NCBI GenBank assembly: GCA_049340005.1
Contig: JBMPIY010000003.1
DNA from: CAXBDP01 sp963974465
GTDB lineage: Bacteria; Bacteroidota; Bacteroidia; Cytophagales; Cyclobacteriaceae
Direction: 5' to 3' (one strand)
Length of the DNA stretch: 64,000 bases
Shown here: piece after piece, positions 8,547 through 16,782 of the stretch
Numbering within the stretch: the first letter of the stretch is position 1
How the letters are laid out: every line of letters starts with the position of its first letter
Made by a program: the position numbers and the translations under genes
The notes under the pieces: model-generated
Database searches by the model: none
The model's input: only the letters and a program-made list of their open reading frames with translations
What the model was told of the DNA's origin: nothing

Positions 8547-10073
8547 CTAGTGCTGAAAGGCAAAGAAAATCAACCATACGACAACCAATATTGGTAGAAG
8601 TATAGGAATAGAAAATCTCAGTATGTAGCCAAAAAACGATGGCATTTTCACACCAACTTGTTCAGCTATGGATTTCACCATAAAGTTAGGGCCATTACCA
8701 ATGTATGTCATTGCGCCAAAAAACACTGCCGCAATTGATATTGCTTTGAGCGAAAGAATACTATCCGGATATGCTCCTCCCGCAAAACCTCTTACTTGTG
8801 AAATCATATTGATATCGGCACCTTCGGCAGCCATTGATGCAGCTAAAAAGTTAAGATAAGTTGGTGCATTATCAAGAAAGCCTGACAATAAGCCCGTACC
8901 CCAATAAAGTGTATTGTGCGTTATTAGCGCCGCTCCACCTTCTGATTTTGCAAAATTTCCCACTAACTCCAAAGCTGGAAGCATTGTGGCAAATATTCCA
9001 ATAAATATAAAAGCTACCTCACGAATTGGTTCGAAATTGAACTCATTGCCTTTATGAGCTTCCTTATTGGCATATTTCCATGAGAAGAATGCCACTGAAA
9101 GCATGATTATCTCTCTCAGAAAGGAGAATTTTTGTCCGTCATAGGCTATATAAGGAACCCCCTCAATAACATTTGGATCAAGGAAAACAGCTGCGATTAC
9201 CACTGCAAGCCAAATGAAATTCCTCAGACCAATAATGGTTATTTTGTTGGTGAATTCTTCTACATCTTCTTCATCTTCCAGAGAAGCGGCCTTATTTCTC
9301 TTATCTATGAAATAGAAGATTCCTGCTAAGAAAAGACATACAAAAATCCAAGGAAATAAGTTATGCTCCAGAGTCCAGAAGAATGGAACACCCTTAAGAA
9401 AGCCTAGGAACAACGGAGGGTCACCGATCGGAGTTAATGAACCACCCACATTGGAAACCATGAAAATAAAGAAGATGATGTGATACGCTTGTATTCGTCC
9501 TTTGTTTAATCGAATAAAGGGTCTAATCAAAAGCATAGAAGCTCCGGTAGTACCAATCAAATTAGAAATAAGAGCCCCAATGAGTAATAGAGCAGTATTT
9601 GTAAGTGCTGTGGACTTTTTATCAACTTTAATGAGAATCCCTCCAGATGCTATAAACAAGGATGCTAATAGTGCTATAAACTGAACATATTCGGCAAGTG
9701 CATGAACGGGTCCGTGCGTATTATGAAGCCCATATAGATAATATATAATAACAATAGCACCTAACGAAACCGCAACAATAGGGTAGTTTTTGTGCCAGAA
9801 ATGCTCATAAAATAAAGGCCCTGTGGCAATCATCAATAGCAGAATTACAAAAGGCAATACTGACCATAGTGGAGCTGAAGGATGCTCTGCCTCGTGGGGC
9901 TCAGCATGTACCTCAACAGCCTCCTGTTCTTGCGAATTAGAATCAATATTCTCAATAGTTACCATTGCGCTATTTGTATCCAAATCCGCAGCAAAGACGG
10001 AATTTGATATACCGAGTACGCAAATCAAAAATACTGTATAGATATATATGTGTAGATGATGCTTCAAAGGCAT
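8547..10073 (-). CDS. Ion-transporter-superfamily permease (NhaD/ArsB-like Na+/H+ antiporter)
   Basis: 508 residues. A signal-like hydrophobic N-terminus and an acidic/His-rich periplasmic segment (about 30-65) precede about a dozen membrane helices. Conserved loops include SNVGGSLTPIGDPPLF (about 205-220), LDNAPTYLNF (about 400) and GNGPNFMVKS near the end, as in NhaD, ArsB and CitMHS-type permeases. In Bacteroidota this subgroup is annotated as a sodium:proton antiporter; the transported ion is inferred from family only. The start codon sits just beyond one arm of a 12-bp inverted repeat (10076-10175). Confidence 0.85.
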   Translation of the reverse strand: MPLKHHLHIYIYTVFLICVLGISNSVFAADLDTNSAMVTIENIDSNSQEQEAVEVHAEPHEAEHPSAPLWSVLPFVILLLMIATGPLFYEHFWHKNYPIVAVSLGAIVIIYYLYGLHNTHGPVHALAEYVQFIALLASLFIASGGILIKVDKKSTALTNTALLLIGALISNLIGTTGASMLLIRPFIRLNKGRIQAYHIIFFIFMVSNVGGSLTPIGDPPLFLGFLKGVPFFWTLEHNLFPWIFVCLFLAGIFYFIDKRNKAASLEDEEDVEEFTNKITIIGLRNFIWLAVVIAAVFLDPNVIEGVPYIAYDGQKFSFLREIIMLSVAFFSWKYANKEAHKGNEFNFEPIREVAFIFIGIFATMLPALELVGNFAKSEGGAALITHNTLYWGTGLLSGFLDNAPTYLNFLAASMAAEGADINMISQVRGFAGGAYPDSILSLKAISIAAVFFGAMTYIGNGPNFMVKSIAEQVGVKMPSFFGYILRFSIPILLPILVVVWLIFFAFQH

Positions 10074-10075
10074 GA

Positions 10076-10175
10076 GGGTATCAGATTTAGTTTACCTGGT
10101 GCTTAATTTCAATTTCATGGTTAATATTATCAATTTCGATTAAAATCAGAATTAATATTTGATAATCTGATACCC
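10076..10175. repeat. Long-spaced perfect inverted repeat before the permease gene
   Basis: GGGTATCAGATT at 10076-10087 is the exact reverse complement of AATCTGATACCC at 10164-10175. The 76-base AT-rich spacer fills the whole gap between the dehydrogenase stop (10178) and the permease start (10073). In the minus-strand transcript the second arm ends 2 bases before the ATG, so pairing could mask translation initiation or end the upstream transcript. Confidence 0.7.
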
Positions 10176-10177
10176 TA

Positions 10178-11410
10178 TTATACCAACTGCGATAAAGCTG
10201 ATTCCAAAGAAGTCTTGATTAGTCCTTTATTCTCAGAATTTATAGAGTTTACTTTAGACAATGCAATAAAAACCGTTTGGCTCACATCCCTAAATATTGC
10301 TTCATCAGTAATTTCTATATCAGTATCTCCACTCATAAGATAAGCGAATACACGAGCCATACCACAATTGGCTATGAAATCTGGAATTACTGCTACGTGT
10401 TCATCAGCATATGAAGCAATAGGTCCAAAGAAAATTTCTTCATCATTAAACGGCACATTTGCTCCCGCGGATATTAATTCTAAACCTCCTGCAATAAGCT
10501 TGTTTAGATCATCCTTGCGAACAAGGCGGGAAGCAGCGGCTGGCACAAAAATTTGAGCCCCTAATTCCCAAGCCAACGAATTCATTTCATCAAAAGGAAT
10601 CATCTTGTCCGCTCTCAACTTATTGCCATCACGATTCAAGAATAAGTTTGTAATTTCCTCAGCTGAAAATCCATCCTTATTAACCAAACCACCTTCTCTA
10701 TCTATAATGCCTATGATTTTAACACCCGCCCTTGCTAAGTAATAAGCTGCTGCTGCTCCCACATTTCCCCAGCCTTGGATAAGAGCTGTTTTACCTTTAT
10801 GATCATTTTCCCACAATTTATAATAGTGGAATATGGATTCAGCCACGCCGTATCCAGTTATCATATCGGCGATGGTATATTTGCGCTTTTGGTCTGGAGT
10901 AAAATTAGCATCTTCAATTACCTTTGAAACACCCTGTCTTAATTGTCCAATTTTATGGATTTTTAATCTCTCACTTGGGTTGAAGTGGCCATTTACTATT
11001 CCCTCTTGTGGATGCCAAAGTCCAAAATCTTCTGTAATTGGAATTACATCATGAATCTCGTCCACATTCATATCTCCACCAGTGCCGTAGTAATTCTTGA
11101 GCAGTGGAATTACAGCTTTGTACCAGCGAACTAAAACATCTCTTTTTCGTGGATCGGATGGATCGAAATTGATACCTGATTTTGCTCCTCCTATTGGTGG
11201 ACCCGACACAGTGAATTTCACTTCCATGGTTTTAGCAAGTGCTTCAACCTCTTTACGATCAAGGCCTTTACGCATTCTAGTTCCGCCGCCAGCAGCACCA
11301 CCACGTAGGGAATTTATTACAACCCAACCTACGGCCTCAGTTTCTGCATCGTGCCATTCAAATACAATTTCAGGACTTTTATTCTCAAATTTCTTTAATA
11401 GGTCTTTCAT
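10178..11410 (-). CDS. Glu/Leu/Phe/Val dehydrogenase family enzyme
   Basis: About 410 residues from the ATG at 11410; the frame runs on to 11464, but the family normally starts with the MKDLL segment. It catalyses NAD(P)-linked oxidative deamination of an amino acid. The catalytic domain shows GGAAGGGTRMRKG, the substrate/proton-transfer region GPPIGGAKSGINFDP with its Lys, and YGTGGDMNVDE. The Rossmann domain has GWGNVGAAAAYYLARAG (about 235). Substrate preference (glutamate or another amino acid) is not decidable here. It lies 32 bases downstream of anmK on the same strand and is probably co-transcribed with it. Confidence 0.9.
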   Translation of the reverse strand: MKDLLKKFENKSPEIVFEWHDAETEAVGWVVINSLRGGAAGGGTRMRKGLDRKEVEALAKTMEVKFTVSGPPIGGAKSGINFDPSDPRKRDVLVRWYKAVIPLLKNYYGTGGDMNVDEIHDVIPITEDFGLWHPQEGIVNGHFNPSERLKIHKIGQLRQGVSKVIEDANFTPDQKRKYTIADMITGYGVAESIFHYYKLWENDHKGKTALIQGWGNVGAAAAYYLARAGVKIIGIIDREGGLVNKDGFSAEEITNLFLNRDGNKLRADKMIPFDEMNSLAWELGAQIFVPAAASRLVRKDDLNKLIAGGLELISAGANVPFNDEEIFFGPIASYADEHVAVIPDFIANCGMARVFAYLMSGDTDIEITDEAIFRDVSQTVFIALSKVNSINSENKGLIKTSLESALSQLV

Positions 11411-11442
11411 GGATTTTCTTTTCAAACCCGAAAATACTAAAA

Positions 11443-12525
11443 TTAAAATAGAAGATTCCCGCAAATTTGACCTGATGAAGAATCGTTTTTGGCTCCCGTC
11501 ACACTTGCCAAAGTATTGATCTGATTTTCAGCTCTCAACAATCCAAGGAAAGCAAAAATTAAGGCCTCCTTAAAATCTACTATTTCGGCAGACGGTATTT
11601 CTAAGGTGAAATTTTCACCTAAATAACCTTGAAGGGTAGTAATAAAAAATGCGTTATGCGTACCTCCTCCAGTTGAAAGAATTTTTCCTCCCGCTGCTTT
11701 CAGGTTCAGCAAGCCTTGAGCAATTTGATATGCACTATGATGCACCAAAGTATGCAATGTATCACTAGGGTTTGTTGGATAGGACTCAATCAAAGGCAAT
11801 ATTTGCTGTTCAAACCACTCTGATCCAAGACTTTTAGGATAGTCTTGTGAGTAGAAAGGCAAATTATTTAGCTGCTCAAATAAAGATTCGATTAGTTTTC
11901 CAGATTTTGCAATTTTTCCGTTTTCATCATACGTTTTTTTTGCCCATGAGCTCACATAGTTCAGCCCCATATTACATGGAGTCAAATCATAGGCTATTCT
12001 CCGTTCATTTACTTCGGTAGAGACGTTCGCAATACCGCCTAAGTTGAGGCAAAAGTCATATTCACCAAATAACAACTGATCTCCAATTGGCACTAACGGT
12101 GCTCCTTGGCCACCTTTTGCAACGTCCATAGAGCGAAAATCCGAAATTACAGGCAAACCCGACTCAACTGACAAATGGCTTGCAGAACCAATTTGCAAAG
12201 TAAGCCCTCGATTTGGCTGATGGAAAACTGTATGACCATGTGAGGCAACAAAATCTGCCTGCCTAGCTATGGATTGAGAAAATGCTGAGACTTGTTGCCC
12301 CATCCATTTTCCAAAATCAACATCAGCAATAGCAAGTTCAAAACCCGAAAGCTCTTTAGCCTTGCTTAAAAGATTTTTCCAACTTTCGGAATATGGAATA
12401 GTCTCAGCCTTTTCGATTTCAAAGTTCCATTTTCTATTTTCCTTCCAAAAATTACAACAGGCAACATCAAGCCCATCTAGAGAAGTGCCTGACATCAGTC
12501 CGATTATTTTCCAATGCTTGTTCAT
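11443..12525 (-). CDS. anmK: Anhydro-N-acetylmuramic acid kinase
   Basis: 360 residues, the usual size. It phosphorylates and opens 1,6-anhydro-MurNAc released by peptidoglycan turnover to give MurNAc-6-phosphate. Family signatures are GLMSGTSLDGLDVA at the N-terminus (ATP site), ASHGHTVFH (about 92), the NLGGIANVS loop (about 155) with DLTPCN following, and the phosphate-binding STGGGTHN near 300. It is probably transcribed with the downstream dehydrogenase gene and is divergent from coaX. One octamer lies at 11687 (Ala-Gly-Gly). Confidence 0.96.
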   Translation of the reverse strand: MNKHWKIIGLMSGTSLDGLDVACCNFWKENRKWNFEIEKAETIPYSESWKNLLSKAKELSGFELAIADVDFGKWMGQQVSAFSQSIARQADFVASHGHTVFHQPNRGLTLQIGSASHLSVESGLPVISDFRSMDVAKGGQGAPLVPIGDQLLFGEYDFCLNLGGIANVSTEVNERRIAYDLTPCNMGLNYVSSWAKKTYDENGKIAKSGKLIESLFEQLNNLPFYSQDYPKSLGSEWFEQQILPLIESYPTNPSDTLHTLVHHSAYQIAQGLLNLKAAGGKILSTGGGTHNAFFITTLQGYLGENFTLEIPSAEIVDFKEALIFAFLGLLRAENQINTLASVTGAKNDSSSGQICGNLLF

Positions 12526-12609
12526 TTTAATGTTTTGAAGTTTTGTCTAAAAGGAACATATAAGAATTGCCAATATGTCGAAAAATAGGTCATAGATTAA
12601 GGATTGTTC

Positions 12610-12617
12610 TATATTTG
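12610..12617 (+). promoter_or_regulatory. -7 box for the coaX operon
   Basis: TATATTTG fits TAnnTTTG, 34 bases before the coaX ATG. No TTG is found at the usual spacing upstream. Confidence 0.45.
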
Positions 12618-12651
12618 AAATGATTTCCAAGTTTAAAATAAAAGCATTGAT

Positions 12652-13368
12652 ATGCAATTTGCCATTGATATTGGTAACACCCTTATTAAGATTGCAGCTT
12701 TTGAAGGCAAAGAATTAAGAAAGCGGGAGGAATATGGTTCGATTGAAGAATTAATTTCCTCGCTACCATCAAACTTCTCAACCTTTCCGAGCATCATAAG
12801 TAGCGTTAAGCAAATTCAACTTCATCCAATTTTTGAAAATTCATTACGTTTAAGCTATCAAACAGCGTTGCCGTTTGTGAATCTCTACCAAACTCGCGAA
12901 ACATTGGGAATGGATCGAGTAGCTGCTATGGCTGGAGCTTTGGAATTGTTTCCAAACGAAAATGTTTTGGCAATTGATATTGGTACTTGCATTACATATG
13001 ATATCTTGAATGAAGCTGGCGAATATATGGGAGGAATAATAAGTCCTGGATTGGAAATGCGGCTTAAGGCAATGAATAAATTTACAAGCTCCCTCCCGCT
13101 TGTTTCAAGTGATGACAATGCTGAATTCATTGGAAAAACAACCAAGACTTGCTTGCAAGCTGGCGCAAAGTTTGGTGTGGAGGCTGAGATTGAAGGCTTA
13201 ATTAGCCGATTTAAAGAAGATTATCCTGATTTAAAGACAATTATATGTGGAGGTGGTGGTAAATTTTTTGAAAGAAGAAAGCAATCGTCCATCTTTGTGC
13301 TCCCAAATCTTGTGCTATTGGGATTGAACTGCATTTTATTATACAATGAATCTACGAAAAAGAGTTAA
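12652..13368 (+). CDS. coaX: Type III pantothenate kinase
   Basis: 238 residues. It catalyses the first step of coenzyme A synthesis, pantothenate to 4'-phosphopantothenate. It shows the ASKHA-fold motifs: DIGNTLIK at residues 5-12 (phosphate 1), GMDRVAAMAGA (about 84), the second DIGTCITYD (about 104) and GGGGKF near the C-terminus. It is first in an envelope-biogenesis cluster, and its last 23 bases overlap the next gene. CoaE, the last enzyme of the pathway, is at 37367. Octamers lie at 12723 and 13092. Confidence 0.96.
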   Translation: MQFAIDIGNTLIKIAAFEGKELRKREEYGSIEELISSLPSNFSTFPSIISSVKQIQLHPIFENSLRLSYQTALPFVNLYQTRETLGMDRVAAMAGALELFPNENVLAIDIGTCITYDILNEAGEYMGGIISPGLEMRLKAMNKFTSSLPLVSSDDNAEFIGKTTKTCLQAGAKFGVEAEIEGLISRFKEDYPDLKTIICGGGGKFFERRKQSSIFVLPNLVLLGLNCILLYNESTKKS

Positions 13369-14623
13369 CCTACTAGTTGTCCTCCTCTGCTCTATCACTT
13401 TGAGTTCACTTGCCCAAGGCTCCCGTTCTCCATATACTAATTTGGGAATTGGTGATATCCAAAAGGGGGCATTAATGAATAATGCTGGCATGGGAATGAA
13501 AGGCACAGCCAATGGTAGTTTCTTGTTTTTGAATACAGCTAACCCTGCCTTATTACCTTTGAATAATATTTTCACATTCGAATTTGGTGGCTTCATTGAA
13601 ACTCGTTCAATCATGCAAGATACCTTGAGCGAAAATTACACTTCAGGAACATTCTCTCATGTTGCATTTGGCTTGCCAATAATACCTAGTAGGTGGACGA
13701 TGAGTTTTGGTTTAAATCCCTATAGCACCGTAAATCATCGTGTTCGCAGAATTGGCTCCTTGGAAGGTTCATCTTTTCAGATAATCAATGATACGGAGTT
13801 GAAAGGCGGACTTAACGAAGTATATATTTCCAATGGAGTAAGAATAAATAAATATGTGTCCTTAGGGATTAAAGGCTCTTATCTATTTGGTACTAGACTT
13901 GAGGAAACTGAAACTAGGATTGCAGATGAGAACTCTCCGCTTTCTAATGTGACTACCAAGTTTTACGATCGCATCACCTATTCTGATGTTAATTTAACAG
14001 GAGCAGCAGCGTTTACTATTCCATTAGAAAATCAAAAGCAGATCATCATTGCTGGTACATATTCCTTTGATTCCGACGTAAATACCAATAAATTCACAAA
14101 GCTAGATCAAGTTCGTAGCAATGACGGGATAGTAATAAGTAGTGATACTATACTAACCAAACAGCCTGGCCATTTTGTGCTGCCTTCATCTATGAGCATT
14201 GGTGCTACATTTAGTAAGAGAGTTAACTATTTGGTGGGAGCTGAGTATCATGTATCAGATTGGTCACAGTATGCTACCGATAATCTATCCGCAGGAACTC
14301 TTGCACGCAGTTCATCCTTCGCCGTAGGAGGAGAGTACACTCCAAATGCAACAGCACTCAACAATTATTTGCTCCAAATGACCTACAGAGCTGGTTTTTC
14401 CTATGAGAATACGCCCTACATAGTGAATGGAAACCAGGTTCAGGAAGTTGGCATTAATTTTGGCTTATCTGCACCATTAAGATACAACAACCTAAGTCTT
14501 TCAATGAAAGTAGGTTCCCGCGGAAATACTGGGGGAAACATGATTTCTGAGAGGTTCTTTAAAATCGGACTTGGCATCACAGTAGGTGATGAAAGCTGGT
14601 TCTACAGAAGTAGGTTTAACTAA
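13346..14623 (+). CDS. Outer-membrane beta-barrel protein
   Basis: 425 residues with a signal peptide ending at SLAQG. The mature protein is a string of amphipathic beta-strands with aromatic belts (for example YLVGAEYHVSDWSQY), as in FadL-like or porin-type barrels, and has no soluble domain. The start lies 23 bases inside coaX, so translation is probably coupled. It is followed closely by the TPR and LptC genes, an arrangement I associate with this phylum. The transported or bound substrate is unknown. Confidence 0.82.
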   Translation: MNLRKRVNLLVVLLCSITLSSLAQGSRSPYTNLGIGDIQKGALMNNAGMGMKGTANGSFLFLNTANPALLPLNNIFTFEFGGFIETRSIMQDTLSENYTSGTFSHVAFGLPIIPSRWTMSFGLNPYSTVNHRVRRIGSLEGSSFQIINDTELKGGLNEVYISNGVRINKYVSLGIKGSYLFGTRLEETETRIADENSPLSNVTTKFYDRITYSDVNLTGAAAFTIPLENQKQIIIAGTYSFDSDVNTNKFTKLDQVRSNDGIVISSDTILTKQPGHFVLPSSMSIGATFSKRVNYLVGAEYHVSDWSQYATDNLSAGTLARSSSFAVGGEYTPNATALNNYLLQMTYRAGFSYENTPYIVNGNQVQEVGINFGLSAPLRYNNLSLSMKVGSRGNTGGNMISERFFKIGLGITVGDESWFYRSRFN

Positions 14624-14639
14624 TGGAAAGGAGACCTTT

Positions 14640-15953
14640 ATGAACTTATTTGGAAAAATGTGGATGGCCATCATTGTATTGGCAATCTCAAACAACTTTG
14701 CCCAAGCGCAACAAGGCTGGAACTGGCCTGAGGATCCTAAGTTACGCGAACTTTCAAAAGAGAAATACATAGTTTCGAATGACTACAGAAAGTCAGGACA
14801 ATATGATTTGGCAGTGCCGCCATTACATTGGCTATTGAAAAACACGCCAGATTTAAATAAATCCATTTATATAAGTGGAGTAAATATTTACTCAGAATTG
14901 GCAGATGTAGAAACTGATTCAGCTAGAAGACTTGTCTTGGCAGACTCAGTACTTATCCTTTACGATCTTAGAATTCAATATTATGGAGAAGAAGCGAGTG
15001 TTATAGATAGAAAAGCTATGGATGGATATAAGTACTTTAGAGAAGTACCCTCCCGCTATGCTTCCCTTATTGCTGATTTCGAAAGATCAATTGAGCTCAA
15101 TGGTATAAATATGAATGATGGTAATACCTTCGCATATTTTGATATTGTGAAAAGAGCCAAAACTGAAAATGACCAATTTAGTGACGAAGAAATTATCGAA
15201 AAGTATGATTTTGTTACCTCTCTTATCAATGAGAAAATAGAGGCTGGTTACGATGCCGAAAAACTAGAAATGTTTAAAAATCAAATTGATGGTTTTCTAA
15301 ACGATTTGATAACGATTGACTGCAATTTTATCCAAAATACCCTTGGACCAAAATTCGCTGCTAATCCAGATGATATCAAAACAGCTAAGCAGATTGTAAT
15401 TTTCTCTTTACAAAACAAATGTGCGAGCGGTGAATTATTTATGACAGCTTCTCAGGCAGTGTTTGAAAAACAACCTGACTATGGAATTGCTAGGTTGCTC
15501 GCTGCAAAAAGCAAGCAAGATGGAGACTTTGAAACTGCCTCTAAGTTTTTTGCAGAAGCAGCAGGCTTAACAGAAGATAATTCTAAAAAAGCTGATAGCT
15601 ATCTTGAGTTAGGTGACATCGCAGCACGTAGAGGAAGAAAACCTCAAGCAAGAGCTCATTATTACAAGGCACTTGAGCTAGATCCATCAAAAAGAGAGGC
15701 CTATACTTTTATAGGGAGTTTATACTATAGCAGTTTCAATCAGTGTGCAGGTAAAGTTGATTGGGTAGCAGATAGAGCAGTATATATTGCAGCCTATGAG
15801 ATGTTCAAAAAAGGCGGTAATTCTAAGATGATGGCTATTATGCAAGAGCAATTTCCTTCTGCCGAGGAGTTATTTACTGGAGGATACTCAGTTGGAGATG
15901 AATTTAAAGTTGGCTGTTGGATCAACGAGACAGTAACATTACAGAAAAGATAA
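14640..15953 (+). CDS. Exported TPR-repeat protein
   Basis: About 437 residues from the ATG at 14640. The frame also allows 14586, but 14640 starts a clean signal peptide (MNLFGKMW through FAQAQ) and lies after the barrel gene's stop. The mature protein is helical. Canonical TPR units lie in the C-terminal third (AARRGRKPQARAHYYKALELDP), and a conserved pair of Cys residues flanks the middle. It probably acts as a periplasmic scaffold for an outer-membrane or LPS-related complex. A strong terminator hairpin follows immediately. Confidence 0.82.
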   Translation: MNLFGKMWMAIIVLAISNNFAQAQQGWNWPEDPKLRELSKEKYIVSNDYRKSGQYDLAVPPLHWLLKNTPDLNKSIYISGVNIYSELADVETDSARRLVLADSVLILYDLRIQYYGEEASVIDRKAMDGYKYFREVPSRYASLIADFERSIELNGINMNDGNTFAYFDIVKRAKTENDQFSDEEIIEKYDFVTSLINEKIEAGYDAEKLEMFKNQIDGFLNDLITIDCNFIQNTLGPKFAANPDDIKTAKQIVIFSLQNKCASGELFMTASQAVFEKQPDYGIARLLAAKSKQDGDFETASKFFAEAAGLTEDNSKKADSYLELGDIAARRGRKPQARAHYYKALELDPSKREAYTFIGSLYYSSFNQCAGKVDWVADRAVYIAAYEMFKKGGNSKMMAIMQEQFPSAEELFTGGYSVGDEFKVGCWINETVTLQKR

Positions 15954-15974
15954 TTTTTAAAATAATTACAAAAA

Positions 15975-16009
15975 GCGGTTAAATCTCCATTGATTTAACC
16001 GCCTTTTTT
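15975..16009 (+). terminator. Intrinsic terminator hairpin directly before lptC
   Basis: An 11-bp perfect stem GCGGTTAAATC/GATTTAACCGC with a 6-base loop is followed by CTTTTTT. The T run ends only 3 bases before the lptC ATG at 16012. No TAnnTTTG promoter is visible between the hairpin and lptC, so read-through or processing must supply the downstream genes unless the promoter is unusual. Confidence 0.85.
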
Positions 16010-16011
16010 AT

Positions 16012-16551
16012 ATGAACAACCGCAACCTTACCCTTTTATTAGTATTCCTTATGGCTGTACTTTCGATTGCCTGCGAAAGAGAAGCAGTAAATATGGATGA
16101 GGTTGAGCCTTATGATGGCCCATGGCTTATTTCATACAATACCACTACATATTATAGCGATTCTGCGAAGGTTAGAGTCAAAATTACCTCCGATACCCAA
16201 GTGCAATTCGAAAATGGAGATGCAGAATATCCAGACGGCTTATTTCTAATATTTTATGAAAAAGACGGCACCCAATCCTCAACATTAAAAGCCAATAAAG
16301 GTTATTTCAACAAAAAAGAAGCTTTATATACAGTGGAAGATGATGTTGTAATAAACAGTATGGTAAAAAAGCAGATATTAAATACTGAATTGTTAAATTG
16401 GTTACCAAACGAACGAAGAATCTATACGGATCAATTTGTAACTATAGAAACAGAGGATGAAATACTGAAAGGAGAAGGCCTTGAAGCCCCGGAAGATTTC
16501 TCAACGTATAGAATATTAAGACCAACAGGTAGCTTTGCTGTAAAAAACTAA
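16012..16551 (+). CDS. lptC: LPS export ABC transporter periplasmic protein LptC
   Basis: 179 residues beginning with a lipoprotein-type signal (lipobox SIAC, Cys20), unlike the simple membrane anchor of E. coli LptC but usual in this phylum. The mature part is an LptC/OstA-like beta-jellyroll (KVRVKITSDTQVQF, LKANKGYFNKKEALYTVEDDVVI), which relays lipopolysaccharide across the periplasm between the inner-membrane transporter and LptA/LptD. It is immediately preceded by a terminator-like hairpin and followed at 2 bases by a small membrane-protein gene. Confidence 0.85.
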   Translation: MNNRNLTLLLVFLMAVLSIACEREAVNMDEVEPYDGPWLISYNTTTYYSDSAKVRVKITSDTQVQFENGDAEYPDGLFLIFYEKDGTQSSTLKANKGYFNKKEALYTVEDDVVINSMVKKQILNTELLNWLPNERRIYTDQFVTIETEDEILKGEGLEAPEDFSTYRILRPTGSFAVKN

Positions 16552-16553
16552 TA

Positions 16554-16778
16554 ATGAAACTTTTAGATGTTGTTATCTTTTCTCTCTGTGTAGTGCTTTT
16601 TATTATTGGTGTATGGGAAACAATCACTTTAGGACTAGGAAGTTCCTATTGGTTGTTTATGTTCTCCGTAGGTTTACTATTTTTGTATCAATTAAGAAAA
16701 ATGAAACAACCTAAGAATACTGAAGACCCTCCTCCCAGTAAAAGCGGGAGGATAAAATCCAAAGGAGCTAAAAAGTAA
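16554..16778 (+). CDS. Small two-helix membrane protein with basic tail
   Basis: 74 residues: two hydrophobic helices (about 5-25 and 30-48), then a Lys/Pro/Ser-rich basic cytoplasmic tail. It lies 2 bases after lptC and 4 bases before the CNNM/CBS gene, so it belongs to the same operon. I do not recognise a named family. Its tail is encoded by a sequence with an internal CCTCCC/GGGAGG inverted repeat containing an octamer copy. Confidence 0.75.
   Translation: MKLLDVVIFSLCVVLFIIGVWETITLGLGSSYWLFMFSVGLLFLYQLRKMKQPKNTEDPPPSKSGRIKSKGAKK
16731..16751 (+). repeat. CCTCCC-N9-GGGAGG hairpin containing an octamer
   Basis: CCTCCC at 16731-16736 pairs with GGGAGG at 16746-16751. The right arm is part of an exact GCGGGAGG octamer (16744-16751), and the left arm is a two-mismatch reverse copy. 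This is the only place in the window where I saw two such cores facing each other. Confidence 0.6.
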
Positions 16779-16782
16779 GACT

